A stretch of 59,278 nt of DNA from Hemicentrotus pulcherrimus (GCA_003118195.1 BEXV01000307.1:103398-162675), one strand, 5' to 3'; positions 44,571 through 58,007 are shown, numbered from the stretch's first letter. Numbers and translations are program-made. The notes: generated by a model not told the origin, from the sequence alone.

Positions 44571-46573
44571 TAATGTGACCGTTTTATCTGATAAATCTGC
44601 GTGAAATATAATTATGTACTACTAACCGTTTGCAGAAATGAGTGTGAAATGTGCATTTCTCATTCAGGGTATAAACATAGAATGCTTTCAAATTGTTATG
44701 CCAGATATTAGATTAAACGATCGTTACGTTTGTCAAGTGTAATGTGATGTCAAGAGAGAACAATGCCAACATTATCAAGGTCGAAAAAGTAATATGTGTT
44801 TAAAGGGCTATGCGATGTATATTTGTCGAGACTTACAACTCTCACATTCATGTTTAATGCACGGGCTCCATGTAAGAAATGTTCTTGAATGGCATACATT
44901 ATAATAGTATGAAAACAAATAATGCAAGGTCATTCAGATTTATTCAATTATGACGATTGGCAAATTAATAAAGTATACCGAGCAAAGTGGTAGTCTAGAC
45001 CGTCTTATACAGATTGATATGCACAAGCGTGTACAAACATAATTTTATACATATGAGTGCAAAGGTGTAGTCGTGTTTCTCGACAAAAATTAGAACCGCG
45101 TTTGTCAGATATTTTTGAGCTGTGCAAAATATTTTTTTTTGGTAAATAATCCCAGACTCGCTAGTGCAAATATCCAGAGGCGATGAGATGTACCTTGTAT
45201 TAAAGCTATGTTTTCAAATAAAATAAGAATTTTGATTACACAGGTATCATTTGCATCTTACAAAAAAGAATAGGAATAGTAATATTTTAAAATAAGATCG
45301 GAAAGATAGGATTTCAAATGCAATCTAAGCCAAAGCTCACTATGATACCCAATATATCTGTTTACATGAAATTGGAGATGTATAACAGAATTGAGAGAAA
45401 AAAACAGGTTAAAATGTAAATACCATAGTCACTATTTCCATTAGTGTAAAGCTTTCCACTCTGTAGACTAGTGGAAAATCATTCCTGTGTATCGATGTGT
45501 ATATCAGCCATGTATATACGCACATCAGTCGTGGCAGTTATATCATTTATCATATAAACAGGTTTATTGGAATTCGTCTTCGTTAACTGCCCCGAAGCTA
45601 TTCTCCAGTTTAATGGTTTTTCAGTCTCCTAATTACTACTCTGATGGAACACGCAATAATGTAAATGTTTAAATTTGATGGCCTTTCACCCCTAAACACA
45701 CCAATTTGTGTATCAACACGCGCATACTCGCCGTATACGCTACGGGATCGAGGAAGCTGGCTTGACGAGGCTTTAAAACAATTAGCTCAGTATTAACACA
45801 CATTAACTACACGCGCTCTGGCCAGCATAATATCTTAATCACTTAATTGATATGCTAGAGGCGATGTACCAGAAAAAGGTCGTTTTTAATGTCGAGGGGA
45901 AGTCATTACGATCGACATCATATTTTGGTTTAATATCACTACACGGCAAGAGCACCAAATGAAGCGATGAAGCTGCTCTTCTAGTTAATATTTAATTTGT
46001 AAAAAACAATCGAGGCACAATTTGTGATAAAGCTTCGAATTACATAAATACATTTGCTATGTTGATATCAAAAGGAAAGTAAAGTTAAACTTTGATTGAA
46101 AAGAAATGAAAACAAAAAGTTCTCATGACACGAATCGAACGGTTAATGTGTTTTATATTTCGAATTTATGTTTATGCTTTCTGATGGAATTTTAACGTAA
46201 ATAATGACAGAAAAGCCGAATCGAGGCTTCGGGTCATCCTGTCTGTTTCTTAACAGACTTCAATTTCATAATTTTTCTCATGGTTTGATGCACTACCTCA
46301 TAAAATGTGCTTTGCCCTCACTGAAAAAAATTCAGTGCACGCTTGACATCCAATATTCTGAGCGTGATTTGGAGATCATGACACATTTCTTTTTCTTCTC
46401 ATGTGCGATGGCAGCAACATACTGATATATTAGTCTTCCGTCCAATGAAGCTGAAAGTATCTTCCGAAGAAAGATACTTTCGCATATCACATTTGGCACC
46501 AATAGAAGCCGACCTATTACCCCGAAAGACCTTAGATGATAGTACCTAGAGCGAATGACCTATGAGACCCCCC
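44571..46573. other. Intergenic DNA with one short perfect hairpin
   Basis: Mostly AT-rich sequence without features. At 46453-46481, GAAAGTATCTT and AAGATACTTTC form a perfect 11-bp stem with a 7-nt loop. No larger hairpin or RNA gene context was seen around it. Confidence 0.45.
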
Positions 46574-46638
46574 NNNNNNNNNNNNNNNNNNNNNNNNNNN
46601 NNNNNNNNNNNNNNNNNNNNNNNNNNNNNNNNNNNNNN
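46574..46638. other. Assembly gap (run of N)
   Basis: Unread bases in the source sequence, preceded by a C run. Features crossing this point cannot be assessed. Confidence 0.99.
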
Positions 46639-47845
46639 TGGACGATTAGACCCACTCTCCGCCCAGTCAGAAGCGAATCCCAAATAGAAGATGAGGATAC
46701 GAAGAGATGCCCCAAAATGATGCATTGATGCATTCGTTTCCGAGTAGGTGATGATGGATAGGAAAAAGGGAGGGATGTGAAATGCTGTCGTGATCAAAAT
46801 AAGTCTCAAATTCAAATTCGAAATTTGTGAGAAAGAGGTTTTGATCAGGTGACATTTGCCGAAAAGTGCTCAGTGAAGCACTCAGATTCGACTAGTATCT
46901 AAGAAAAGGGTAGGCCCCTGTAACAGAAAATAAAAGAATGTGCTTTTCAGTTTTTGAGAATATTTTTCAGATGCTGAATTTCAGGTCAATGAATATACGA
47001 CACGGATGCCTTCTTAATGCAAAGTTGTTTTTCATTCTGAATATGTTTAAACAAAATCACATTATTAGAGAATGTGGACAGATGAATATATGACAACAAA
47101 ATACAGTTATAGTTAGACTAAATTGATTTTGTAGGCTAAATATATGAGTCGTCATTAAAAAATGCGAGTAGAAACAGACGTAAATGGAAGACGGAATACA
47201 GGACGAATCATTTCAAAATTTCACGTACAAAGTTCTGACGAGGACTGAACCATCTATGCAAAGACTCTAAAGGAAGCTAAACGGGGTAACCTTTCCGTAT
47301 CCCTTATGGAGTTAATCATAACTGTGCAATGCCCTTAACCACTTTTTTTTTTACACACGCTAAAAATGTCACCGGCTTGATGAATGATGTTTTCATGATG
47401 TCACTGACATGTTTTCACGAGCTGTAATCCAATGAAGCGAGGTGGGATGTGCCATGTAAAGATTATGGACGTGCATCCCTCCAACCCATTACACTCCGGT
47501 GTTTGAATGGCGTATAGTACGATAAGGTTATTGCACTTCTCCCGAGACGAGGAAAGATCAATATTCGGGCACGTCTGGGGCAGGCAAGGCTCGTCTTTCA
47601 AAGAGAGATGCCTGTCCATTTTCCCATGTTCCCCATGTCCGTACATTCGTTGGGAATGAGAGTGAAGCATTTCAGTAATTCAATACCTGGTCTTAATCCC
47701 TCGCAAATATGACAGGCATGTGTGTGAATTGCGATGGCATCAATGCACTCATCATATTCCTCCATCCAAGATGTTCTTGAGACATCTCATGAATTTAAGG
47801 TGTTTTGGGAACCCTTTTTCCCAAAGAACTTCTTTTTCGATCCGG
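46639..47845. other. Intergenic DNA, nothing recognised
   Basis: No supported gene or repeat. The 89-codon minus-strand frame at 47401-47670 has no recognisable domain. Confidence 0.5.
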
Positions 47846-47851
47846 AAAAAG

Positions 47852-48003
47852 CCCCCCCCCCAAAAAAAAAAAAATAAATAAAAATAAAATAAAATAATAA
47901 TAATAATAATAATAATAAAAATAAAATAAATTTAAAACAAAAATGAAAATAAAATAAAAATACAAAAATAAAATACAAAAATAATTACAAAAACAAAACA
48001 AAA
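47852..48003. repeat. A-rich (AATAA)n low-complexity tract
   Basis: A run of ten C is followed by poly-A and imperfect AATAA/AAT repeats to about 48003. It could be the tail of an unrecognised retroposon, but no body was identified. Confidence 0.85.
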
Positions 48004-48004
48004 G

Positions 48005-51000
48005 CAGCAGAGCACCTTTTCATGACCAACTTTTAAACGTGGAATATTGCTCTAAAATAAGTTAAGGAGTTGGTTGAATAATAATATCCTCATCGTTTAT
48101 AAGATGGATCTTCCGGGAGAACTAGCCTGAAGTGTACATGTAATGCAACCTTGATAGATACTGTTAGGCTATCAAATGCAACTTTATCGATGGGTTACTT
48201 CACTTTCTTCCATCATTGCGAAGGATTGTGATGGTAATGACCATCGAAAAGGGCAATTCCTCAAAGAGGTTGACTCCGTGTATTAAACGTCCTTGGCTCC
48301 TCAATATTGATCGTATGTGTTTTTATTGACCCTTATAGTGCTACCGGGTGTGCGAACATGCATCCCAAATAAGACATCGTAGTTTAAGAGCTTAATCATG
48401 CTTCCCTCATTGTTTTAAATGCTTGATTTGTTGGGTAAAAGTGTTCCAAAGGATCAAACATCATGACAAATTTGCCAGTTTTGAAGTTGGAAAAGCAAGG
48501 AGCCAAGGAAGGCTTCTTACTTTTAACGTACTTCAGTGTATGTAGACCCGTTTGAGGTTTTTAGATTGTAATATGAAGCCACTCAAAAGGCAAGGACACT
48601 CTTAGCATCATGCTGGCCTTGCCATGTCTTGGACAACATTTGTATTTATCTGTTTTTTGAGGGAAATAATCATTCACATCAGGACGTAGATAATTTCTTT
48701 CTACGTAGCCATTTTAACTACCAAATTTCAGTGATTTACTATGGAAATGCCTAAACCAGACGTTAAGAAAGGATAAATTAAAGTCAAAGTTAACAAGTTA
48801 TTGCATATGCCTGTCCTTTAAAACGGGTTTATTAGCTGTAGATTATGTCAAAGTGATTTATTCGTTAAATTTGTCAGAGGGTTCTGAATTGTACTAAGGA
48901 TTAAATTAAATTTGTAACACAGAGCTGGAAAAAAAAATCACAGAAGTAAAATGAAAAAGAGAGAGAAGGGGGGAAAAGAAAGAGAAAGAGAAAGATAAGA
49001 ACCGAGAGAAAGAGGAAAATGGTTAAACAAGGGGGAAAGAAAAAGTGAAAAAAATAGAAATGCTATGCTTTGTTCATTCTCAAAAACATGTACATCAATT
49101 TAAAAATCGTCATAGCGTCATCTCTTAATGGTACTGAATACCGCAGGAATTATGGCATTTATGCAAAAAATAAAAAGATTCATATGGTCGGTTTAGTAAG
49201 TGAGAGAATGGGAATACACTGAGAAATATATTTTTTTTTGTCAGAAATCAGAAAATTAATTCCAATGAATAAAGATCACTTTTTACTTTTAGTTAATGTA
49301 CATTAATTTTTTGATGAAATTCAAATCGCCTTTGCCCTAAAATATTTTCTCGAATTCCCTGTTTGTATTTGAGAGCGTCATTTTCATCATCACCGAAACA
49401 ACGAAAGGGAAGATTCGTGTAGGAGAAACAAACGATTTCCCCATGGGTTTTGGCAGTATACGTGAGCAATATACCGTTAACGCATTAACGTATTACGCGA
49501 GCCGCTGAAATAACAGAACGTATACTACTATGTCGTTGATCCGTCCAGGGTTATTCAATCCACGACAATACCGCTTTCCAATACTCCATATCACCATAGC
49601 AATCAGAATAATAGCAGAAGGGGCTTTACAATTTGGGTTTAGAGTATCTTGAAAGATGGCTACATAATTCTGCCAGCGAATCACTAGGGAGAGAATGCGG
49701 ATGGAATATCCGACAGCAAGACAGAACAGAGAAGCAACAGTTTTGGTTACCACGATGCTTTAATGATGTCCGAACCTCCCACGTATTTAACATGTCTTGA
49801 TATGGTTTTATTTAGACGAACCCGCCTTTTCAGAAAAACAGTTTTCAATCCTCTCTTGTGCATAACTCTATTCGTGATAAGGCATCATGTGAGAATGCGA
49901 AAGAAGCAAGAGGGATTCATAAATGTTTTAAAAATGTATATTATAGTGAAAACCACTGCTACGTATGGAAATTTGAATGTGAGGAATTGCAGCTAAGATG
50001 GGGGATTTTTAGATGTCCGTTTTCGAAATGCCATAAAACATATTACAGAATATACCCAAACTGATTGCTTCAGAGGAGCACAGCCATGGAAAAACTCAAT
50101 ATTTTATCTTGATGCATGAGCGTAAGAATGATGTGAATTTAGAAGTTGAACTCGTTTGATGGATGTCCCAAGGAAATCCGAATTAGCATCCCTGAGTTCA
50201 ACACCTCTCCGCGTATCTTCCTTGCCTCCAAGGCATTAACCTATACTCTGCTTCTCATTCACTTTCATGAAAATCAATGTTGTCATGATCGTAACATTTT
50301 ATGGGAATGGGTGAGCTGGCAACATTGTTGAAAGTTGATGAAAAAAATGCGTAAAAATTCTCAAACCACAATGGTTTTCTTTGAAGCATCACTGTGCGAC
50401 ACCTTTTAACAGTAAATTCTCCCAACAAATTTGTGAATGCTGACACCCTCTTTACCATGAAAATAAGACATAGAACAAGATTTAAAAATCTTTCAACACT
50501 TAGATGTTCGAAATGGTATATAAAGCCAATTAATTGCTTTGTGACGATTAACATTCACCCGAAATGTAATGAAATACATAGTTGGAAAAAAAAAATAATA
50601 TTGTGGAATCGATCAGATCAGTTTTCCCCAATTATTATCATTAATTATGGTCTGTTTTCACTCAAATTTTATCTAAGATTATCGTTAGTTGAAATTCTAG
50701 CATTGAAGTAGCTACGTTAGCACCATTTTCTCTCATCTTTACAATGTTAACAACTCCCTTAAAAAAATAAAACAAATAAAAATTAATTTTATCTCTCGTG
50801 ATAACTTTTTTCTAAAATACATCTACCGTAGATATGAACGCATTTCAAAAGACACATTTATTTCATATAACGGAAAATACTAAAAATTATTATCACATGC
50901 TTATCTTTCAAAAAAAGAAGTATGTGGGTAACGTATTTAAATGGAAACAATACACGCTGATACCAAAAAAGTAGAAGTAATAAGCCCACCTCACACCGCA

Positions 51001-52465
51001 CGATGGTCCAGCGATCCGATTTCCGAAGAAATAGCAGTCGGATTAAATGAGAAATCTAAACAAACATCCTCTTTCCAATTTAGCTTCAAAATAATGATTA
51101 GAATATTCAAAATCAGAAACTTAAGTGCACTGAACTTTTAAAGTCATGATAAAAGAAGAATCGGCTTTAGATAGTAGACAATCGCACTATCGTTCTGATG
51201 TCACTGCGATCGTTTCCTCTTCCTCTGAATTTAGATTCTTTATTAATATGACTACTCGGACCCTCGGCCATTGAGATTTTACATGTCTGCATGTTTGTGT
51301 CAAATTCTATTGCATATTCCACCCAAATCAGATCATAGTCTGATATTCTAATGTGCAAGAGGGGGGGGGGGCTTTAAAGATGATATAAATTGATAAATGA
51401 AATCTGAGGAATATTCTGATTAATGGTTGAGGAAGTTGCAGCTCATGTGAATTGAAATTCATCAGACATGAATTGGCAACTTTATGATGTCTTGTTTGAG
51501 CAAAGGGACCAATTGTTCTCGGAAAAGGAAATCAAGAGATTTTGTTGACGTATTTTTCAATCTATCGGTAAATACTAGTCTGTATTTGTGTTCAATTTGT
51601 GAGCTCATTTGCTTGTTTTGCCTCCCCACTCGAATTGAAATAAAAGTAGTTCCGCAAAATGAGCACGACGATGAGAGTCGAGAAAGAAAGATTGAATAGC
51701 AACTGTAACAAATTGAAAAAAAATTGCAGACGATCATCTGTAGACATGTTCGCAGGCTGAGTGTATTAATAACTCTCATAGGACGGATTTGCAGCCTTTG
51801 GTATGTTTACACAAGTGGGCCCAAATATTTGATTTTTTAAGGGTTTTCCCGCTCGAAGAATCCGGCGTGGAGGGTAAAGGCACTTTACTCACATGACCCC
51901 ACCTGACCCTCAGCGTTCACTCCGAGAGTTTTGAAGTGTAATGAGCCTCAAAGAGATGCTTGATTTCGAGAAGTAAAAAAAGTAGATGATTTTGAGACTT
52001 GATTGCTTCCTCTTTCTTTCAGGTGTGTGATTATAGGCATCGTTTTGTTTGGTATCCCTCTATTGGGTTTACCCGCGGCTGCAAAATATTGTTGACGTCA
52101 CAGACAAACACAGTTTCTGTTCACGTGTAACAAAATGAATTATTGTTATCACAGTTCCCCATTTCAATCGATTCCCAGACTATTTCTCGAAATTGAAAAG
52201 ATAGTGATAACATCAGTATGATCTTTTTTGTTCAAGATTTCCATTGTTCTCTTTTATCTTGCAACAGTGTATTGAGGTGTTTATCTCATTTGATGTTGCT
52301 CTGTTTGGCACTTTGTAAATGTAGAATTATTTAAATCTGAATATGGGCGAATCGAGGAATAGGAAGGGTCCTTAACAGCAGACGTTTGAGACTACCTATT
52401 TTCCGGAGTAGAAAAAGCGTTCTTTTATTCTACAATTAGAGCATTTTTGCCCCAACTCATGTTTC
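48005..52465. other. Intergenic DNA, nothing firm recognised
   Basis: AT-rich sequence with a GA-rich patch at about 48950-49060 and a G run at 51361-51370. Frames at 49493-49753 (minus, hydrophobic), 49763-49996 (plus) and 51462-51779 (minus) were read and show no recognisable family. Confidence 0.45.
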
Positions 52466-52473
52466 ATATAATC

Positions 52474-52998
52474 CAGGCCTTCTCAACTGGCGGCGCGCGC
52501 GCCACTTGTGGCACTTGCGGTCATTCGGAGTGGCCCGCGGCTGTTCCCAAAAAAATAAATACAAATTAAACATTTAAAATTAAAAAAATAAAAAATAAGA
52601 AAATCATATTTTTAAATTAAAAAAACTCAGAAAAATTAAAGCCATTTTGTTTTTTTGATTTTCACTTGAGTTTGACATTTTCAGTGTTTATTGCACCAAA
52701 ATAACTACATTTAAATTAACTTCCAGTGAAGATTTGAGCCAGGAATTGTACTAATTATTGAAATTATGATTGATGTTTTATGGAACAAAAAGGTGTCACA
52801 AAAAAATGCCACATCTGGGCCTTAAAAAAGCCCTAAAATCCACTAGCTTCCGGGGGCTTTGCCCCCTGGACCCCACCCGGTATGGGCTCGTTCGCTACGC
52901 CCCCTCGCTACACAGTCACCAAACATACAGGTTGGCGCTTCAACCTCAATATTTTTTGTTTGTTTTGGCGCTTCTAATAAACTAGTTGAGAAGGTCTG
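52474..52998. mobile_element. Non-autonomous hAT element, copy 2
   Basis: It starts CAGGCCTTCTCAACTGG and ends AGTTGAGAAGGTCTG, the same termini as copy 1 at 20666-21403, and is flanked by a perfect 8-bp duplication, ATATAATC (52466-52473 and 52999-53006). Left-end GC-rich sequence (GCGCGCGCGCCACTTGTGGC) matches the style of ZBED/Charlie-type hATs. At 525 bp it lacks the 190-bp insertion of copy 1 and so preserves the empty site. Both copies share an internal GGGGGCTTTGCCCCCTGGAC-type palindrome near their right half. No transposase is encoded. Confidence 0.95.
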
Positions 52999-53006
52999 AT
53001 ATAATC

Positions 53007-53670
53007 AGTTGATATGTCATTCCCTTTTCCAAGTGCCATTGGACTTTACAAACATAAATAAGTCTCCCTCCTTCCTTTTAGGAAAAAGGGTATAGACACT
53101 AGCCAATGGTCCCTATTTACATTGATCTTTGAAGTCACGACACGTGAACTTGCCAGTCTAGGATACGATAGGTAGGGGACAAATACCCCATCCCACTTGT
53201 GAAAATCAGTCCTAAAGCAATACCTGCACCAGTCTTTGCTTATACTAGCATAGATGACTACACTGATGATAGAACAACCTCGAGATGTTCGGCACGCATC
53301 ATTGACTGCCATAGAGTTCAGACAAGTTTCAATGATTCAGCAATTCATTGCTCAAAAAGGCGGGAAAACGAGGGTGATCGTGAATTAGGTTTGTGAGGTA
53401 CCCGCTAATTCAGGCGTGTCAAAAACACCGCAGGCAAGTGCATGCTGTAAAAAGGTATCAGTATATTTAAGTAGTTTTTTTTTAATATCACGGTTATTGC
53501 TTACTTTTTTGGGTTTATGTAAGGGTGGTTTTGTTTATATAAGTATTTTCTTTACCAAAAAAATAATATTAATCACAGAAATCCTAAGATTCAAAGCTAT
53601 TTTTCAAATTGCTGACAGAAACACATTATTATTAAGTCAAAATAAGTTTGAAGAGATGAGGTCTCTGTTT
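53007..53670. other. Intergenic DNA, nothing recognised
   Basis: No repeat termini or supported exons. The short overlapping frames on opposite strands at 53046-53396 look random. Confidence 0.5.
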
Positions 53671-53671
53671 C

Positions 53672-53790
53672 CAGTTTGTTAGAGTCGCTACCCGGAAAAC
53701 AGTAGATGACAGGTTCAAATACAAATTTAAGATTCTTTTCTGACCTGTTTCAAATAACTCGACCTACATTTACTGGGTGCAAGCCAAACA
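53672..53790 (+). mobile_element. Possible tRNA-headed SINE relic
   Basis: GTTAGAGTCGCTACCCGGAA at about 53679 resembles the D-arm/anticodon half of a tRNA, and ACAGGTTCAAATAC with B box GGTTCAAATA at 53712-53721 the T arm. Spacing is close to that of a tRNA-like head. The body is short and no tail was seen, so this is a fragment at best. Confidence 0.4.
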
Positions 53791-54129
53791 TTTCTTTACA
53801 AAAATGCAATGATTTATCAACGACCCAACTGTAGTTCACAAAATCTGTATTCCGTAGGATGAATTATGTTTTTTGTTTTTGAGGCCGTTCCCCTCTCTGC
53901 AATTTTATCTTTTATTGCTGGAATATTCATGACTCGAAGAGGACATCGCCAGTACTTTATCCACCAAACCACATGAATGGGAGGATACTTAATGATGCGA
54001 AAGAGATGCTGACCACCGTATTGTACGGTTGAATTATGACATATTTCTGGCGCCAGTGATAATCGTTCATTGCGCGGATGAATGCCATTAGGAAATTTTC
54101 CAATGTCAACTTCCAAAGGTCAAATCTGT

Positions 54130-54197
54130 ATGAGGAGGAGGAGGAGGAGGAAGAGGAGGATGAGAAGGAAGAAGAAGAAGAAGAGGAGGAGGAGGCC
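54130..54197. repeat. (AGG)/(AAG)n microsatellite
   Basis: Imperfect GAG, GGA and GAA trinucleotide repeats. The charged or Ser-rich frames over it are artefacts. Confidence 0.95.
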
Positions 54198-54204
54198 AAA
54201 TGTC

Positions 54205-54350
54205 TTAATTGTAGAGCTGTGGTTTCATAACTGGGCAACCTTGGTTCGAAACAAAGTGAATTCGCCAGTGCACTTTGGTAAGGTATTAATCCTCATTACC
54301 AAGTCCTTCGGAGAAGAAAATGGGGGGCCCCATTCCGGGCAATGAGGTAA
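54205..54350 (+). mobile_element. tRNA-headed SINE
   Basis: GTAGAGCTGTGGTTTCATAA (A-box side) and CAACCTTGGTTCGAAAC (B box at 54243-54252) form a tRNA-like head. It is followed by a body with GTAAGGTATTAATCCTCATT and CCTTCGGAGAAG, a layout common to invertebrate SINE bodies. The end is marked only by GGGGGGCCCCATTCCGGGC and no tail repeat is clear. It lies directly after a microsatellite. Confidence 0.6.
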
Positions 54351-55965
54351 AATAACCATCAACCATTCATATTTATATCGGATAAATGAATGACTCATTG
54401 ACTGGGCTTCAGTCATTGGCATAGTAATCTTTGACTGTCAAAGTCAATCGAACTTTATTCAATTCGATCGTCTGTTCTATTAAATACGATTTGTTATTGG
54501 AAGAAAATCTTTTTTTCCTTTAATTTTCTTTTCGTCGTTGAGTGATTCATCTTTTGCATCAAGTCTTCAATCGTGGCTTATACCCCCCTTCTCTCTCTCT
54601 CTCTCTATATATATCCGTAAATCATTCCGTCTGTCTCTTTTCTAATACCAATAGCACACTGTGTCCAAAATTTCATATGTGTTCACTTGTTCTTCTCATT
54701 AAGATTAGCTATCTTCCAAATTGTGAAATTAGCAACCACCCGTTGACTTCCCGTCCATTTTTCATTCTGATCTGCTCGTATGTCAGCTTACGATTTCATG
54801 AAACCCTACCCTATAAACCTACTTAATTGTAATTCATCTTCTAATGGTCTTTTTCCAACTTTTTCAAAGGGACAAAGTTATGTCGGCCATTCCTTTTAAA
54901 GTTCGCACCCCACGCAATCACTCACTAGATCTCTCATCCTTCACTTGAGAGAGCTTATCTCATTTAAATGTTAATTTACCAAGTCTTCAAATCCATTTGA
55001 TACGCAGAGCTTAGCATACAATGCCAAGACTTGTATCATTATGGTATAAATAGCCATGTTACTATTTTTATTAAATGATAACGTAAATAGTATTCAACTA
55101 CGCCATTCGCTTTTACTATTCCTATGGAAACGGTAGAGTTGCCCACGTGGATATCTTCTTCATTTAAATTATATAATCAACTTCATTTCTAGAAGATTGT
55201 CCAATTTGTCAGAATAGCATTTCTTGCCTCTGAAACTGAACCTTGCGTTCCAATTATAGAATGTTTGATCACTACAGTATCTTCAAAACGTGACATTCAA
55301 AGGCGTGAAAAAGGTTTTTCATTTGCTTAAGTCTTTATTGTAGAACCATTTCTGTCCTCAAATCAATATCTAATCCTGATCGGTTTGTTTTATTCACCCC
55401 AGTACCGTACAATTCGATTTGAATCTCAAATTGAGGTTGTGAAAGAAAAATCGACTTCGATAGGATTTTTAAATTCAAGATTATTGATCGAGTACCATGG
55501 AATTAGCATCAAGATGTTAATACAAAATTATGTTTCTTAGAATGGAATGCATTTGCAATATCCCCTGGCAAGCCATTAATGCATTTCTGCCACTGTCTAC
55601 CCGGATGTAGAAAGCGGGTATGTGGTAGGGAGAACTTCCTTGAATGCGGTGAGCACAAAAATCATCAGCTTTAAATAGCTAAAACCACGGTAATACTGGA
55701 GTGTCTTGCGCTTCTTTCGCGGTGGATCTATGAGCCATACCAATTACCGATATCCTTATAATCAATATTATTGAAGTGCATTTCTTGATGGATGTTGGTC
55801 ATTAATGTTTTTGAGAGAACGTAAAGAATGAAATCGAATTACTGCTGGTAAATTATATCGCACACATTTTGAAATCACCGACATGAATTGCAATTGATAA
55901 TTCATTAACTTATTCCTTTAAAAAATGTCAAGTAACGGACATAGCTTTGAATATGGGGGAGATGT
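54351..55965. other. Intergenic DNA, nothing recognised
   Basis: AT-rich sequence with a short CT/TA microsatellite at about 54590-54615. Minus-strand GAATAAAGTTCGATTGACTT near 54450 resembles a LINE 3' end but is too short to call. Confidence 0.5.
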
Positions 55966-55967
55966 GA

Positions 55968-56160
55968 ATTGGTCTAGCGGCGCGTTCATTGGTCTAGCGG
56001 CTCTCTGTCTTCGCCTACAAACTGGCTCAGGGGGACCCGGTTCGAAACCGAGTCTTGTCTTTCGGATGATGATGTTAATGGTCGGTCCCCAGAAGTAAAT
56101 AAACAGATCTGATTGATACACGCCTGTAAAAACCCAATTTATAAAACATCGGGGAGAAGT
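55968..56160 (+). mobile_element. tRNA-headed SINE with duplicated A box
   Basis: TTGGTCTAGCGGC occurs twice, at 55968-55980 and 55988-56000, exactly 20 bp apart. The B box GGTTCGAAACC follows at 56038-56048. The second A-box copy has near-tRNA spacing to the B box. The body contains TTCGGATGATGATGTTAATG and GGTCGGTCCCC, typical of marine-invertebrate tRNA SINE bodies. No terminal microsatellite was seen, so the 3' end is approximate. Confidence 0.7.
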
Positions 56161-58000
56161 GTGCTTGTAGATATGTGTGCGTGTGTGGGAGTGTGAGGAG
56201 GGACGGGGGCTTGTCTCGCAATATCGTCCAATATACCCAGCCACCAACAAGGATGATAGAGCAATCTAATCTGCTAATAGAGCCCTCTCTACTCCTCTTG
56301 TCTATTCCCCTCCTATCTTTTTCGCTTACTCGCTCTTTCTCTACCCTACTCGGTCTTTTATTCTCTCACTCCTCCCTCTCTCCTTTTTACATTTCGCCAC
56401 TGCAATCAACCCCTGGCTAATAATGTCATGTGAGGTACGAATAGCTGCCGAAGGGCTGCACCTTCGTTCACCCATACGCAATTTAACATCGCTATTAAGA
56501 CCCCGAGGAGGGGGCACTGTATTACCCTTCTCAGCAAAATAGTAACCAACTGCGTTTAGCTAGGAATGTTTATATGTGACTCGTAAATCAATCAGGTTTG
56601 AACAATGTTCTCTATATATTAATTTTAGTCTTGTGCAGTCGTTAAACTCCTGAATTAAAAAAAAAACTAAAATATCACTTTGATCTGGTGGAAAACCAAC
56701 CGAAGAACATGCTAAAAGCATTGTCTTTTGGAAATATCTACCACTATCTCAATCTCCGCTTCGAAAAAAAAATACGCATACCTCCGACGGGGGAATAGTT
56801 TTCGAAAAGAAACACGCTGGAACTTTAGACCTCTCATGCGCAACCTTTATCTTTAGATTACTTATTGCAAATTGGCAATCGGGCACCATGTGTGCGTTTC
56901 AGCAGCACCAACACCTTTAACTGTTACAAGAGACGGTCGCCCGTAAGGCCCAGAGGGGACCGTGAAATACATGAACGATGGGATTGTTAGTTTACATCTA
57001 CCTTTGTAACATGCAAGGGAATTAATTACGTCCCATGACACAGTATTGCTAGGGGTATCGTGGTATACCATGCATCTTCTTCTCTGCTTCATCGAAGACT
57101 GTTGAGAACGATTTACTTTGAAGTTCATGCATTAGTAGGACATATCCGTGCTTGGACCAAAATGTAGTGGGACTATCATTGCTCTATTGTAACTATTGCG
57201 TGCCTTGCAAAAGGCATTCGAGTCGATTTTTAAATCATGTTTGTTGTATGATGCATCTTGATAATAAGTTAGAAACGATTGGATATATTAGAGGGGCTTT
57301 AAATTAAGGCTATGTAAGATATGGACGGGGTAGGACATGCCATTTCAAGTATCATCAAAGACAGGTAGTCAAGTGGAGAAAAAAAAGTTTCACAAAACCA
57401 ACCAATTATTACGTTAAAACTTAATTTTTCGCTTGTGCTTTTATTTCAATATTTGAGATATTGAACAATTATAAAAACCTGTTTATACTCTTTCGGAATG
57501 CTACACAGTTCCCTTGAACTACAGCTTTAAAAAAAAAAAAATTGTATTTTGCAGATGACACTGCCTCTGTGAGAAAAACAAAAAGAAACCCAAGGGGGCA
57601 TTCACAGAAGATATATGTTTTTAAAGATGTCATTGAAAGGATTTTTGTTCTTTTGAAAAACCGGCTAAAATCATGTCCACGTCATATTTTGATAGAGCTT
57701 TCACCGTGTATCATCATGAATTGCACTCATTATGAAAACACATATTAGACATGATGAAAAAAAGTTTGAGCTGTGGTAAAGATGATTTGTGAGTTTTTCT
57801 CCTTTGTTATCATTGCATAAAATCATAATAACAAAGACCTGTGAAACAGTCCAAAAGTATTTTGTAACTTTTGACAAATTTCTAATAACACTTTTTTGCC
57901 TCATATACCAGGACATAGATTTGCTTGTTTTTTAATTCTAATTTCAGTTATTTTATTAAAGCAAGTTTCCGTCAAATTTCTATTATTTTGATGATTTCAA
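56161..58000. other. Intergenic DNA, nothing recognised
   Basis: A CT-rich patch at 56280-56390, an A run at about 57529-57541, and otherwise AT-rich sequence. The frame starting at 57542 includes YFADDTA by chance (see rejected items). Confidence 0.5.
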
Positions 58001-58007
58001 AAGTTCA

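Noticed and set aside
49493..49753. 86-codon hydrophobic minus-strand frame, considered as a receptor exon
   Set aside because: No conserved receptor motif or convincing splice sites were visible, and length is not unusual for chance in this window.
51462..51779. 105-codon minus-strand frame
   Set aside because: No recognisable domain; an opposite-strand frame overlaps it and composition matches non-coding flanks.
57542..57748. Open frame with YFADDTA, resembling a reverse transcriptase active site
   Set aside because: Only these few residues match. The residues before and after show none of the flanking RT motifs, so it is taken as coincidence.
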